A stretch of 64,000 bases of DNA from an uncultured OCS116 cluster bacterium. GTDB lineage: Bacteria; Pseudomonadota; Alphaproteobacteria; Rhizobiales; TMED25. The DNA is taken from the NCBI GenBank assembly GCA_902633855.1, contig CACPHU010000005.1:1-64000 (forward strand), read 5' to 3'. Of this stretch, positions 18,773 to 29,037 are shown in pieces (within the stretch, counting starts at the first letter, position 1; the number at the start of each line of letters is the position of its first letter). The notes under the pieces were generated by a model. The model saw only the letters and a list, made by a program, of their open reading frames with translations, was not told where the DNA came from and made no database searches. Position numbers and translations under genes: made by a program.

Positions 18773-19885
18773 TCAATCAATAAATACCTTTCTCGGATCA
18801 AAGGCATCTCTTACACCTTCACCGATAAAAATCAATAAACTTAACAGGACGGCAATACCGAAGAAGCTTGTCAAACCTAGCCATGGTGCATGAATATTGT
18901 TTTTACCTTGCGATAGGAGCTCTCCGAGTGATGCTGATCCAGGAGGTAGGCCAAAACCCAGAAAGTCGAGTGACGTAAGAGTGACAATTGATCCATTTAA
19001 TATGAACGGTAAGAATGTTAAAGTCGCAACCATTGCATTTGGAAGAAGGTGCTTGAACATGATTTTGATATTTGACACCCCTAATGCTTTTGCAGCTAAT
19101 ACATATTCAAAATTTCTTGCTCTCAAAAATTCTGCTCTTACCACCCCAACTAAACTAACCCATGAAAAAAGTAATAAAATCAATAAAAGAAGCCAGAAGG
19201 ACGGTGTTATGACAGCAGATATTATTATGAGCAGATACAATGATGGAATTGAATTCCATATTTCGATTAATCTCTGTGAAAACAGATCGGTTAGACCACC
19301 AAAAAAACCTTGTAATGCACCAACAATTATCCCGATACACGATGATAAAATAGTTAAAATTAAACCAAATATAACAGAAATACGAAAACCATACACTAAT
19401 CTTGCCAAAACATCCCTACCTTGATCATCGGTGCCAAGCCAATTCCAATTCCAAATACTGCAATTTTTATCATCGATGCCGCCCGGATAATTCTGACATC
19501 GGATTTCCCTCTCGATTAAAAAAGATGGTGGCGAAGGGGCTGGAGATGGAATCTCATAATTGATTGTTTGGTAATTATAGCGAACTAAAGGCCACAAAAT
19601 CCATCCATTCGCTTCAATCTCATCTGAAATAAATGGGTCCCTGTAGTCAGTTACCGCCAGAAATCCGCCAAATTTTTCCTCGGGATAATCGATAATAATA
19701 GGCATAAGTAGTTCACCCTTATAATAGGCGATTACAGGCTTATCATTAATTAAAAACTCAGAAAATAATGATACTAGGAAAAGAAAAAAGAAAATCCTCA
19801 ATGATATGAAAGCACGTCTATTTTTTTTAAAATTATTCAGCCTTCTTCTTGTTACTGGGGTAATATTTTTATATCGGTTCCACAT
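18773..19885 (-). CDS. yejE: Peptide ABC transporter permease
   Basis: NWLGTDDQGRDVLARLVYGFR; EFLRARNFEYVLAAKALGVS. Confidence 0.93.
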   Translation of the reverse strand: MWNRYKNITPVTRRRLNNFKKNRRAFISLRIFFFLFLVSLFSEFLINDKPVIAYYKGELLMPIIIDYPEEKFGGFLAVTDYRDPFISDEIEANGWILWPLVRYNYQTINYEIPSPAPSPPSFLIEREIRCQNYPGGIDDKNCSIWNWNWLGTDDQGRDVLARLVYGFRISVIFGLILTILSSCIGIIVGALQGFFGGLTDLFSQRLIEIWNSIPSLYLLIIISAVITPSFWLLLLILLLFSWVSLVGVVRAEFLRARNFEYVLAAKALGVSNIKIMFKHLLPNAMVATLTFLPFILNGSIVTLTSLDFLGFGLPPGSASLGELLSQGKNNIHAPWLGLTSFFGIAVLLSLLIFIGEGVRDAFDPRKVFID

Positions 19886-19909
19886 TTATATATATCTGTA
19901 TTGCCTCGA

Positions 19910-21007
19910 CTATAATTCTCTCGTTTCAAAATCAATCCTTGGGTCAATCCAATGATACAAAAGGTCAGAGATTAGATTTATCAGTAAACCAATAAATGAA
20001 AAAATATACAGTGTCGCAAAGACTACTGCATAGTCCCTATTTATAATTGATTCAAAACTTAATAAACCAAGTCCATCTAATGAGAAAATTGTCTCGATTA
20101 GCAGTGAACCGGTAAAAAATGCTGAAATAAATGCGGCGGGAAAGCCAGATATTATGATTAGCATTGCATTACGAAAAACGTGCCTTTTTAGAACTTGATT
20201 ATCAGTCAAACCTTTTGACTTTGCTGTCAGAACATATTGCTTTCCAATTTCATCTAAAAATGAGTTTTTTGTCAATAAGGTGGTGGTCGCGAACGCTGCA
20301 AGTACCATTGAAAGAAGTGGCAGTGTTATGTGCCAAATGTAATCAATTATTTTTTCAAATAGGCTCAAATCGTGGAAGTTATCTGATGTTAAGCCTCTCA
20401 ATGGAAACCAATCGAGATAACTCCCGCCTGCAAAAAATATTATCAAAAATATTGCTATCAAAAAACCCGGTAAAGCATAGCTAACGACAATAATCGTTGA
20501 GGTCCAAAGATCAAACTTTGTGCCATCTCTAATTGCTTTCATCATTCCAAGTGGAATAGAAATTAGATAAGATATAAGCGTCATCCAGAGCCCTAGAGAT
20601 ATTGACACTGGCAGTTTTTCCTTGACGAGATCTATGACTTTTATATCGCGATAATAACTCTCACCAAAATCAAACGTCATATAATTGATTATCATATGAT
20701 AGAATCTCTCAATTGGAGGTTTATCAAAACCAAATTGTTTTTCGAGCTCTAAAATAAAGTCCTGATCCAAGCCCTGACTACCCCGATATTTACTATTTGT
20801 ATCCGAATTTTGAATACCTTGGCTGAAATCCCCACTGTAACCTCCAGAAATTCTTGATAAGGCTGAGCTATCAGTTCCCTCAATTTGGGCAATTATCCTT
20901 TCAATTGGTCCGCCAGGAGCGAACTGGATAATTAAAAAGCTTATTGCCATTATGCCAAATAGGGTTGGTATTATTAGGAGTAGTCGTTTGATTGTGTATG
21001 CAAGCAT
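19910..21007 (-). CDS. yejB: Peptide ABC transporter permease
   Basis: MLAYTIKRLLLIIPTLFGIMAISFLIIQFAPGGPIE; EIGKQYVLTAKSKGL. Confidence 0.93.
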   Translation of the reverse strand: MLAYTIKRLLLIIPTLFGIMAISFLIIQFAPGGPIERIIAQIEGTDSSALSRISGGYSGDFSQGIQNSDTNSKYRGSQGLDQDFILELEKQFGFDKPPIERFYHMIINYMTFDFGESYYRDIKVIDLVKEKLPVSISLGLWMTLISYLISIPLGMMKAIRDGTKFDLWTSTIIVVSYALPGFLIAIFLIIFFAGGSYLDWFPLRGLTSDNFHDLSLFEKIIDYIWHITLPLLSMVLAAFATTTLLTKNSFLDEIGKQYVLTAKSKGLTDNQVLKRHVFRNAMLIIISGFPAAFISAFFTGSLLIETIFSLDGLGLLSFESIINRDYAVVFATLYIFSFIGLLINLISDLLYHWIDPRIDFETREL

Positions 21008-21038
21008 AATAACTGATCAATATTTTGGTATATGCGGT

Positions 21039-22856
21039 TTATTTACTCCACCAAGTAAATAAGTTTACATTGTAGTCAGGTAGATTATCAGAATATTCAA
21101 ATTTATTCCATCTTGCTACTCTCAACCCTTCTGAATAGTAGTGAGGGACAACAAAATAGTTCCATTTTAATACTCTATCCAATGCTTTTGTTGTTGATAT
21201 AAGCTCAGCCCTTGTATCTGCAAAGATAATTCCATCAATAAGCAAATCAATCGCTTCATCTTTTATACCAATTATATTTCGACTACCTTCAGAGTCAGCG
21301 GCCTCCGAGCCCCAATAGTCTCTCTGCTCATTACCAGGCGATAGACTTTGCGGAAAAGTTGCAACTACAATATCAAAGTCAAACTGATCCATCCTTAATT
21401 GATATTGCGCAGTGTCTACCAATCTTATGCTGACTTCAATACCAATAGATCTCAGGTTAGTTTGGAATTGCGTTATAATTCTTTCCATGTCCGGTTGCGA
21501 TATGAGAAACTCAATAACAAAGGGTTTATTTGTATTTTTGTCAATTAGTTTGCCATCAACAATTGTATAGCCTGCATCCATTAATAGCGTCTGAGCCTCT
21601 CTCAGATTTCTTCTCATGTTTTGTGGACTTCCACCAATAGGATTCTCATAAACCTCATTAAAAACTACATCCGGAATCAAATTACTTATTTCTAACAATA
21701 TCTCATACTCTTGCCCGTCAGGCAGAGATGTAGACTCCAACTCAGAATTATCAAAAAAGCTATCGATTCTCTGATATTGATTATAGAATAAGTTTGAGTT
21801 CAGCCATTCGAAATCGAATGCTAGATTAAGAGCTTTTCTTACGGCTAAATCTTGAAACTTGGGCTTTCTGAGATTCATTACAAATGCTTGCATACCCTGA
21901 ACATTTTTAAGTTTAAAAAGCTCAAGTTTTACATCTCCGCTATCCCTTGCAGAAAAATCATAACCGGTGGCCCATCTCTTTGATGAATTTTCAAAAATAA
22001 TATCTATCTCTTTTGCCTTAAATGCCTCTAACTGCACTTGGCGATCCCTGAAGTATTCAAAAACAATAGTATCAAAATTATTGAATCCTTTATTTACTGG
22101 TAAATCTTCCCCCCAGTAATCTTTGACCCTTTCGTATACTACCTTTTTATTGACTTGAACCTCTGCATATTTATATGGCCCTGAACCTAATGGAAAATCC
22201 AGTATTGTCTCACTAAAATCCTTTGTTTGGTCACTCCAAAAATGTTTGGGTAATATTGGAAATTGGCCTGTAATTAATGGCAGCTCTCTATTGCCTGATT
22301 GGTCAAATTTAAACTCAATTGTTTTTTCGTTTATGATATTTATTTCACTGACATTACTGTAGTAATATTGATAATTTGGATTATATTCCTTCAGGGTTTC
22401 AAGTGACCATTTAACATCATCTGCTGTTATTTTTTTTCCGTCATGCCATCTTGCATTATCTCTTAATTTATAAATTACATACGAAAAGTCGGCGGGGTGG
22501 TATATAGCCTCTGCTAACAACCCATAATAGGAGAAAGGTTCGTCGTCTGAATTTTTAAGCAAGCTATCGTATATGAAATAGCTGCCCATTGCGGGCACAC
22601 CTTTTAGATTAAAAGGGTTAAGTGTATCAAATGACCCAATTGCTGGCTGCGTAAGGCTTCCGCGCTTTGGAGCTGTTGGATTGACGTAATCAAAATGGGT
22701 AAAATTACTTGAATATTTTAATTCATCCCCAAGGGTTAAAGCATATTCCCATGGTATATCATCTAAGTCTCGGTACTCTTCCGAAGCTATATAATTAGTT
22801 GTTCCAAATAAAAAAAATACAATCAGAGGAAGTATTTTGATTTTTCTAATAGGCAT
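21039..22856 (-). CDS. yejA: Extracellular peptide-binding protein (SBP family 5)
   Basis: Signal peptide; DNARWHDGKKITADDVKWSLETLKE; in yejABEF order. Confidence 0.93.
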   Translation of the reverse strand: MPIRKIKILPLIVFFLFGTTNYIASEEYRDLDDIPWEYALTLGDELKYSSNFTHFDYVNPTAPKRGSLTQPAIGSFDTLNPFNLKGVPAMGSYFIYDSLLKNSDDEPFSYYGLLAEAIYHPADFSYVIYKLRDNARWHDGKKITADDVKWSLETLKEYNPNYQYYYSNVSEINIINEKTIEFKFDQSGNRELPLITGQFPILPKHFWSDQTKDFSETILDFPLGSGPYKYAEVQVNKKVVYERVKDYWGEDLPVNKGFNNFDTIVFEYFRDRQVQLEAFKAKEIDIIFENSSKRWATGYDFSARDSGDVKLELFKLKNVQGMQAFVMNLRKPKFQDLAVRKALNLAFDFEWLNSNLFYNQYQRIDSFFDNSELESTSLPDGQEYEILLEISNLIPDVVFNEVYENPIGGSPQNMRRNLREAQTLLMDAGYTIVDGKLIDKNTNKPFVIEFLISQPDMERIITQFQTNLRSIGIEVSIRLVDTAQYQLRMDQFDFDIVVATFPQSLSPGNEQRDYWGSEAADSEGSRNIIGIKDEAIDLLIDGIIFADTRAELISTTKALDRVLKWNYFVVPHYYSEGLRVARWNKFEYSDNLPDYNVNLFTWWSK

Positions 22857-22921
22857 AATAAAAATATAATTTAATAACGGATGAAAGTCTAATTGAAAGA
22901 TTATATCTTCCTTCCCAACGT

Positions 22922-23470
22922 TTACTCTATTGTTGATTCTGAGTCAGGCGAAATATCGTGTAAATAAACAATAAGGTCAGCTCGGTCTTTCGGCTTTCTT
23001 ATACCAGCATAACCCATAATAGTTCCTGGTAACCATTTTTTTGGATTTTCAAGGAAGTGAAAGAGGTTTTCAAATGTCCAACTCTCATTATTGGCACCTC
23101 TTTCATTTATGGCGTTGGAATATGCAAAACCATCCATTATACCCATTTGCCGATCGACTATATTGTAGAGATTGGGCCCAATTTTATTTGCTGATCCAGC
23201 TTCGAAATTATGGCAAGATACACATTTTTTTGCTACTTTTTGACCATTCTCAAGGCTCGCCATAACAAGTAATTCCATAACATCTACTTCAACTACCTCT
23301 GGCGTGACATCTGCAACAGGCATATCCATATCTGGAACATCAACTACATATGCCTGCTGTTCAAGTTCAGGTTCAGAATATAGGAAGTCTGTTACGATGG
23401 TTAAGACTAGAATGAATAGGGCGGTCGCACAAATTGCACCAAAAATTTTATTAATTTCAAAACTATCCAT
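22922..23470 (-). CDS. Membrane-anchored c-type cytochrome
   Basis: N-terminal TM; KKCVSCHNFEAGSANKIGPNLY (CxxCH). Confidence 0.9.
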   Translation of the reverse strand: MDSFEINKIFGAICATALFILVLTIVTDFLYSEPELEQQAYVVDVPDMDMPVADVTPEVVEVDVMELLVMASLENGQKVAKKCVSCHNFEAGSANKIGPNLYNIVDRQMGIMDGFAYSNAINERGANNESWTFENLFHFLENPKKWLPGTIMGYAGIRKPKDRADLIVYLHDISPDSESTIE

Positions 23471-23591
23471 GTTGTATCAGTCCAAGTTCTTTTCTTATAA
23501 TATAAATGGATTTGTAAAACCACAAAAAAATTTACTAATATTCAATAATTCTAATATTTAATTATATATATTTTTAATTAAAATATTCCAG

Positions 23592-24338
23592 ATGAATAAT
23601 AGTGATAAAACCATAATACTAATACCTGCGAGAATAGGCTCAACAAGGCTGCCCAAGAAGCCACTACTTAAAATAGATGGCAAAGAAATGGTTCTTAAAG
23701 TTTGGGAAAACGCCCAGATGTCCAATGCAGATTTAGTTATGGTTGCAACAGACTCGATTGAGATCGCTGAGGTCCTCAAAAAAAATAATGCGAAATATTT
23801 TATAACTCAAAACACACACATAAGTGGAACTGATAGAATTCATGAAGCGCTAGAAGCCATAGATCCTGAGAAAAATTATAAATACGTGGTCAATTTACAA
23901 GGTGATATCCCTAATATCAAGTCGAGTATTATTGATAAAGGGTTAGAAAAGATAAAGAGTACAGATGCTGATATTCTAACTTATGCTAGAAAAATAGAAA
24001 ATCAGAAAGATATTCTAAATCCAAATATTGTTAAAATCGCAACAAATGTAAAAGATAGAAATAACATCGAAGCGATTTATTTTTCAAGATCCCCGATACC
24101 ACATGGCGCCAAAGTTTATCTTGAACATATTGGTGTATATATTTATAAAAGAGAAGCACTTGATAAATTTACCTCCATAGAGCAATCCACCCTTGAAAAG
24201 GAAGAGCGGTTAGAACAACTTCGTGCAATACAAAATTCACTAAAGATAAATTTAATTATAATTGATGACAAAATCATTAGCATTGACACGTTAGATGATG
24301 TAGAAAGATTAATGGAAGCCCAAAAAGGTCAGGATTAG
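23592..24338 (+). CDS. kdsB: 3-deoxy-manno-octulosonate cytidylyltransferase
   Basis: IPARIGSTRLPKKPLLKIDGKEM; NLQGDIP; YFSRSPIP. Confidence 0.93.
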   Translation: MNNSDKTIILIPARIGSTRLPKKPLLKIDGKEMVLKVWENAQMSNADLVMVATDSIEIAEVLKKNNAKYFITQNTHISGTDRIHEALEAIDPEKNYKYVVNLQGDIPNIKSSIIDKGLEKIKSTDADILTYARKIENQKDILNPNIVKIATNVKDRNNIEAIYFSRSPIPHGAKVYLEHIGVYIYKREALDKFTSIEQSTLEKEERLEQLRAIQNSLKINLIIIDDKIISIDTLDDVERLMEAQKGQD

Positions 24339-24340
24339 AT

Positions 24341-25204
24341 ATGAGCAATAAGATAGTTTTCCAGGGAGAAATGGGAGCATATTCACATATAGCATGTGTA
24401 AAAAAATATCCAAGTATGACAGCTGTCCCAGCTGCAACTTTTGAAGATGCTTTTGCCCAGGTGAAGACCAAAAAAGTAGATTATGCGATGATACCCATTG
24501 AGAATTCGCTGGCTGGACGCGTGGCAGATATACATCATCTCCTACCCACATCGGACCTGTATATTATCGATGAATTTTTTCTTCCGATTGAACACCAATT
24601 AATTGGAGTTCATGAAGCAGATGAGAAGACCATTAAAAATGTAATGAGCCACAGACATGCGCTTGGTCAGTGCAGAAATATCATTAATGAACTAAAGTTA
24701 AACCAAATAGTTGGGGCTGATACAGCAGGTTCCGCAAAAATTATTTCAGAAACTAATGACAAGACAACTGCGGTCTTAGCAAGCGAATTGGCTGCGGAAT
24801 ACTATGACTTAAAAATAATTAGAAAAAATGTTGAGGACGAAAATCATAACACCACAAGATTTATAATTCTATCCCATGAACCAGATGATGCTGAGCCTGA
24901 CGGGAAACCAACCATCACAAGTATTGTTTTCCGTGTGAGGAATGTCCCAGCAGCGTTATATAAAGCAATGGGTGGCTTTGCAACAAATAGCGTAAATTTA
25001 ACAAAGTTAGAGTCCTACATTATTGGTGGTAGCTTTTCTGCTGCCCAATTTTATGTAGATATTGAAGGTCATCCTCATGATGATAATGTCAGGTTAGCGC
25101 TAGAAGAGCTAGATTTCTTTTCTAGTGAACTCAAAATACTTGGTGTATATCATGCGAGTGGAATGAGATCAAAAACTGAGAGTAATGATCATTATCTTAA
25201 ATAA
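24341..25204 (+). CDS. pheA: Prephenate dehydratase
   Basis: FQGEMGAYSHIA; IPIENSLAGRV; NTTRFIIL; KLESYIIGGSFSAAQFYVDIEGH. Confidence 0.94.
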   Translation: MSNKIVFQGEMGAYSHIACVKKYPSMTAVPAATFEDAFAQVKTKKVDYAMIPIENSLAGRVADIHHLLPTSDLYIIDEFFLPIEHQLIGVHEADEKTIKNVMSHRHALGQCRNIINELKLNQIVGADTAGSAKIISETNDKTTAVLASELAAEYYDLKIIRKNVEDENHNTTRFIILSHEPDDAEPDGKPTITSIVFRVRNVPAALYKAMGGFATNSVNLTKLESYIIGGSFSAAQFYVDIEGHPHDDNVRLALEELDFFSSELKILGVYHASGMRSKTESNDHYLK

Positions 25205-25280
25205 TGGTCTACCTACAAATATCTATTAAATAACAATAAGTATTTATACCAATATCGAATATGATTTGTTATACTCTCAT

Positions 25281-25379
25281 GTGAGAAGTTAGTGCTGGAC
25301 GCAATTATCGCCAATCGGGTCAGGTCCGGAAGGAAGCAGCCACAACGATTTTTTTGCGGGTCATTGGCTAACTTCTCAC
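25281..25379 (+). ncRNA. ffs: Signal recognition particle 4.5S RNA
   Basis: Terminal stem GTGAGAAGTTAG/CTAACTTCTCAC; conserved GGTCAGGTCCGGAAGGAAGCAGCC core; upstream of dnaX. Confidence 0.95.
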
Positions 25380-25407
25380 AAATTGCTGGATTAGTGAGAG
25401 TAATAAT

Positions 25408-26949
25408 TTGTCTGAAAATACCAACTACAGAATACTCGCGAGAAAATATAGACCGACTTCATTTGATGAGCTTGTTGGGCAAAACAACATAGTTGATACT
25501 ATAAGTAACTCCATTCGATCAGGTAGGCTGTCTCAAGCTTACCTATTCACTGGCATAAGAGGCGTAGGTAAAACAACAACTGCAAGAATTCTTGCACGAA
25601 CAATAAATTATACATTAGATAATGCTGAGTATACCCCTTTGATCAAAATTGAAAAAAAAGGATTAAACTGCGATGCAATCATGGAGTCACGTCATCCTGA
25701 CGTATTCGAAATGGATGCTGCATCTAATACCGGAATTGATCATATTCGGGAAATTATTAGTTTCGCTCAAACAAAACCTACAATGGCAAAATTTAAAATC
25801 TTTATCATTGATGAAGTGCATATGTTATCAAAACAGGCCTTTAATGGGTTACTCAAGATACTGGAGGAGCCACCAGAGCATGTAGTTTTTATATTTGCAA
25901 CAACTGAAATAGAGAAAATTCCTGTAACCGTATTATCACGATGTCAAAAATTTAATTTAAAAAGAATAGATAACGATGTCATGTCTGAATATTTAAAAAA
26001 GGTAACCAAAGAAGAAAATGTCGTAATTAACGATGAGAGTATTCAGCTAATATGCAATGCATCAGAGGGATCAATGCGAGATGCCTTATCAGTTCTAGAC
26101 CAAGCCATATCGCTCTGTGAGGGAAATATATCTGAAGAAAAATTATCTGAAATGTTAAATCTCAATAATATAAATTTCATCATAGATCTTTTTGAAAAAC
26201 TGATACTAAGTCAGGTAGCACAGATTCCAGAAAAAATTAATGAAATTTATCAAAATGGATTTGAGTCGATGTCTGTAATTCGAGATCTATCAAAAATTAC
26301 TCATATAGCCTCACTAATGAAATTAAATATTCCGATACAAAATGATATATTGTCTGGTAAACAGAAGGAAATTTTGGAGAAGTACATTGTGAATACTGAT
26401 ATATCCTCATTGGTGCATATGTGGCAAATGCTTCTAAAGGGATATAATGATGTGAAAAATTCATTTAACCAAAATATAGCTCTAGAGATGTTGTTTATAA
26501 AACTGTGTTACTCAAATCAATTGCCCCCAATTGACAGTCTGATTAGCGATTTAAAAGCAACAGTTCAAAAAGATTCAAAAAAAATACAAAGTATAACATC
26601 TGAGCAAATAGAAGACCTGACTGAGTCCGTCAGTATACCTGAAACATTTGATGAGATAAAATCAATGCTTATTGATAATGATATCAGACTATCAGATGAA
26701 ATAGATAAGCTGGATTTAATTGAATATAAAATTGGGCACATAGAACTCACATCAAATGAGGATTTTGATAATCAGCTAATTAATAATATACAATCAGCAT
26801 TGAGAAACATGACAAAAATGGATTGGACAATTAATATTTCAGGAAATAATCCAAAAAAAGAAAATCAAATTACAATTAGTAGTATTAAAGAACATTTCCC
26901 AGAAGCGGAAGTAGTCAATGAAGATGATAATATACAGAATGGGGGTTGA
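25408..26949 (+). CDS. dnaX: DNA polymerase III subunit gamma/tau
   Basis: LARKYRPTSFDELVGQ; GIRGVGKTTTARILAR; MDAASNTGIDHIREI; IDEVHMLSKQAFNGLLKILEEPP; TTG start. Confidence 0.95.
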   Translation: MSENTNYRILARKYRPTSFDELVGQNNIVDTISNSIRSGRLSQAYLFTGIRGVGKTTTARILARTINYTLDNAEYTPLIKIEKKGLNCDAIMESRHPDVFEMDAASNTGIDHIREIISFAQTKPTMAKFKIFIIDEVHMLSKQAFNGLLKILEEPPEHVVFIFATTEIEKIPVTVLSRCQKFNLKRIDNDVMSEYLKKVTKEENVVINDESIQLICNASEGSMRDALSVLDQAISLCEGNISEEKLSEMLNLNNINFIIDLFEKLILSQVAQIPEKINEIYQNGFESMSVIRDLSKITHIASLMKLNIPIQNDILSGKQKEILEKYIVNTDISSLVHMWQMLLKGYNDVKNSFNQNIALEMLFIKLCYSNQLPPIDSLISDLKATVQKDSKKIQSITSEQIEDLTESVSIPETFDEIKSMLIDNDIRLSDEIDKLDLIEYKIGHIELTSNEDFDNQLINNIQSALRNMTKMDWTINISGNNPKKENQITISSIKEHFPEAEVVNEDDNIQNGG

Positions 26950-27270
26950 ATGGATTTTTCAGAGATAATGAAACAAGCCAGCAAAATTCAAGATCAGATG
27001 AAATCAGCGAAAGAAGAACTGAAAAATATTGAAACTGAAGGAACTTCAGGCGGTGGACTTGTGAAGGTAACCATTAACGGCGATCATGAACTAAAAAAAA
27101 TCGATATTGATCCATCTATTTTAGTTGCAAGCGAGAAGGAAATAATAGAAGACCTAATAATAGCAGCGTTCACCGATGCAAAATCGAAAATTAATAGTGA
27201 AATTGCAAAAAAAATGAAAGATATAACAGGTGGCCTTCCGATTCCTCCAGGATTTAATATTGGTTTTTAA
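26950..27270 (+). CDS. ybaB: YbaB/EbfC nucleoid-associated protein
   Basis: MKQASKIQDQMKSAKEEL; GLPIPPGFNI. Confidence 0.92.
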   Translation: MDFSEIMKQASKIQDQMKSAKEELKNIETEGTSGGGLVKVTINGDHELKKIDIDPSILVASEKEIIEDLIIAAFTDAKSKINSEIAKKMKDITGGLPIPPGFNIGF

Positions 27271-27879
27271 TTGATGAATTTCGACGACAAAAATGAGATA
27301 AATAATTTCATAAAGCTCTTATCAAAATTACCTGGGCTTGGACCAAGATCAGGGAGAAGGGCAGCTCTCGCAATTATTAAACAAAAAGAGAAACTGCTAA
27401 TTCCTCTAAAAGATGCCTTTAACGATATTAGCGAGAAGATTGTTGTTTGCGAAATTTGTAATAATATTGATCTTAAATCGCCATGTGCAATATGCAGTAA
27501 TCAAAATAAAGATATGAATATTATTTGTGTAGTAGAAGAAATTTCTGATCTGTGGGCGATTGAAAGAGCTGCTGTTTTTAAAGGATATTATCATATTCTC
27601 GGCGGAGTACTAAACGCACTAGATGGGGTTGGTCCTGACCAATTAAATATCGAAAAATTAGGCCAAAGAATAAAGCAAAACAAAGTTCAAGAGATAATTT
27701 TGGCATTAAGCGCTACAATAGATGGACAAACAACACTTCATTTTCTGATAGATTATTTAGAAGATTTTAATGTTAAAGTCACAAAGCTCGCTCATGGAAT
27801 TCCAATTGGCGGAGAGTTAGATTATTTAGATGATGGTACGCTTACCCAAGCAATATTGTCACGTACCGCAGCGGACTAG
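27271..27879 (+). CDS. recR: Recombination protein RecR
   Basis: LPGLGPRSGRRAAL; CEICNNIDLKSPCAIC; VVEEISDLWAIE; THLAHGIP-like KLAHGIPIGGELDYLDDGTL. Confidence 0.95.
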   Translation: MMNFDDKNEINNFIKLLSKLPGLGPRSGRRAALAIIKQKEKLLIPLKDAFNDISEKIVVCEICNNIDLKSPCAICSNQNKDMNIICVVEEISDLWAIERAAVFKGYYHILGGVLNALDGVGPDQLNIEKLGQRIKQNKVQEIILALSATIDGQTTLHFLIDYLEDFNVKVTKLAHGIPIGGELDYLDDGTLTQAILSRTAAD

Positions 27880-28958
27880 TCGTTTGACTCATTAAAAATC
27901 CTTTTGGGATCTGGTGTTTGTTCTAGGACGTTCAGCTTTCTTCCACTTGTAGCAATCTTCTTTGATGATACCGTAATTTTCTCTATATCCTGACTTGCCA
28001 AATTGAAATGTTTTTGTAAATCCTGAACTCTGCTATTCAGTCTTTCAATATCTATCAAAACATTGCCAACTTCTGTCTTTATTATACCAAGTTGTTTTTG
28101 CATTTGAGCGTCACGTATTAATGTCTGAAGTGTTTGAACAGTTAGCATTAGAGTATTTGGTGAAACTATCGTAATTCCTGATCTATAAGATTTTTGAATT
28201 AAATCACCGAAACTCTCATAGAGATCTGCATATACCGACTCAGATGGAATAAACATGATCAACGGTTCCCGAACCTCACCGGGTATTTTATATTTCTCAG
28301 CTATATCATTTACATGTTTTGATACATCAACTTTAATCTTTGCGGATGCTTTTTTCTTATCTTCAGTTGTTTTTGATGATCTCAATTCATCAAAACTCTC
28401 CAGAGGAAATTTTGAGTCAATGACAACCAATTCGTCCGAATTTGGCATGCGAATTATACAATCGGGTCTTTTCGAATTTGATAGGGTATACTGAAAAGAG
28501 TAAAGAGCACTTGGGAGTGAGTCTGCAATTATCGATTCCATCCTTGCCTGCCCGAAAGCGCCTCTTTGTTGTTTATTTGAGAGTATGCCTTGAAGGTCTA
28601 TAACATTATTCGACAAATCTGTGATGTTTTTTTGTGCATTATCAATTACTGCGAGACGTTCAGATAATTTTGTTAAATCCTCATGTGTCTTCTCTCGACT
28701 TTGTTTGAGCTCCTCTTGAACTTTCTCGTTAATTTTATCTTTCACCTCATTGATTGAATTATTAAGTCTGTCATGATTTCCATTGAACAAATCAGTCAGA
28801 GTTCTAATCTTCAGATCTAATTCATTATTTTGTTTGATTAATTCACTAATCTCAGTTTCAGGGCTATTATGACTCCTTTTATTTTGAAAGAGCATCACAT
28901 AGAGTACTATCAAAAAAATGGTAAGCAGAAGTAGTGCGATTATTATGATTTCAGTCAT
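27876..28958 (-). CDS. rmuC: DNA recombination protein RmuC
   Basis: N-terminal TM, coiled coil, RGAFGQARMESII; PDCIIRMP; VIDSKFPLESF; MFIPSESVYADL. Confidence 0.92.
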   Translation of the reverse strand: MTEIIIIALLLLTIFLIVLYVMLFQNKRSHNSPETEISELIKQNNELDLKIRTLTDLFNGNHDRLNNSINEVKDKINEKVQEELKQSREKTHEDLTKLSERLAVIDNAQKNITDLSNNVIDLQGILSNKQQRGAFGQARMESIIADSLPSALYSFQYTLSNSKRPDCIIRMPNSDELVVIDSKFPLESFDELRSSKTTEDKKKASAKIKVDVSKHVNDIAEKYKIPGEVREPLIMFIPSESVYADLYESFGDLIQKSYRSGITIVSPNTLMLTVQTLQTLIRDAQMQKQLGIIKTEVGNVLIDIERLNSRVQDLQKHFNLASQDIEKITVSSKKIATSGRKLNVLEQTPDPKRIFNESND

Positions 28959-29037
28959 CTTCTAAATTATATTGATATTATTTTTACATTTTAATATGTT
29001 TTGCATTAAAATACTAATTTTATGTGCAGAGTAAAAT

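Noticed and set aside
25408-26949. Missing four-Cys zinc module in DnaX as unusual
   Set aside because: From memory, alphaproteobacterial DnaX proteins commonly lack it; not notable.
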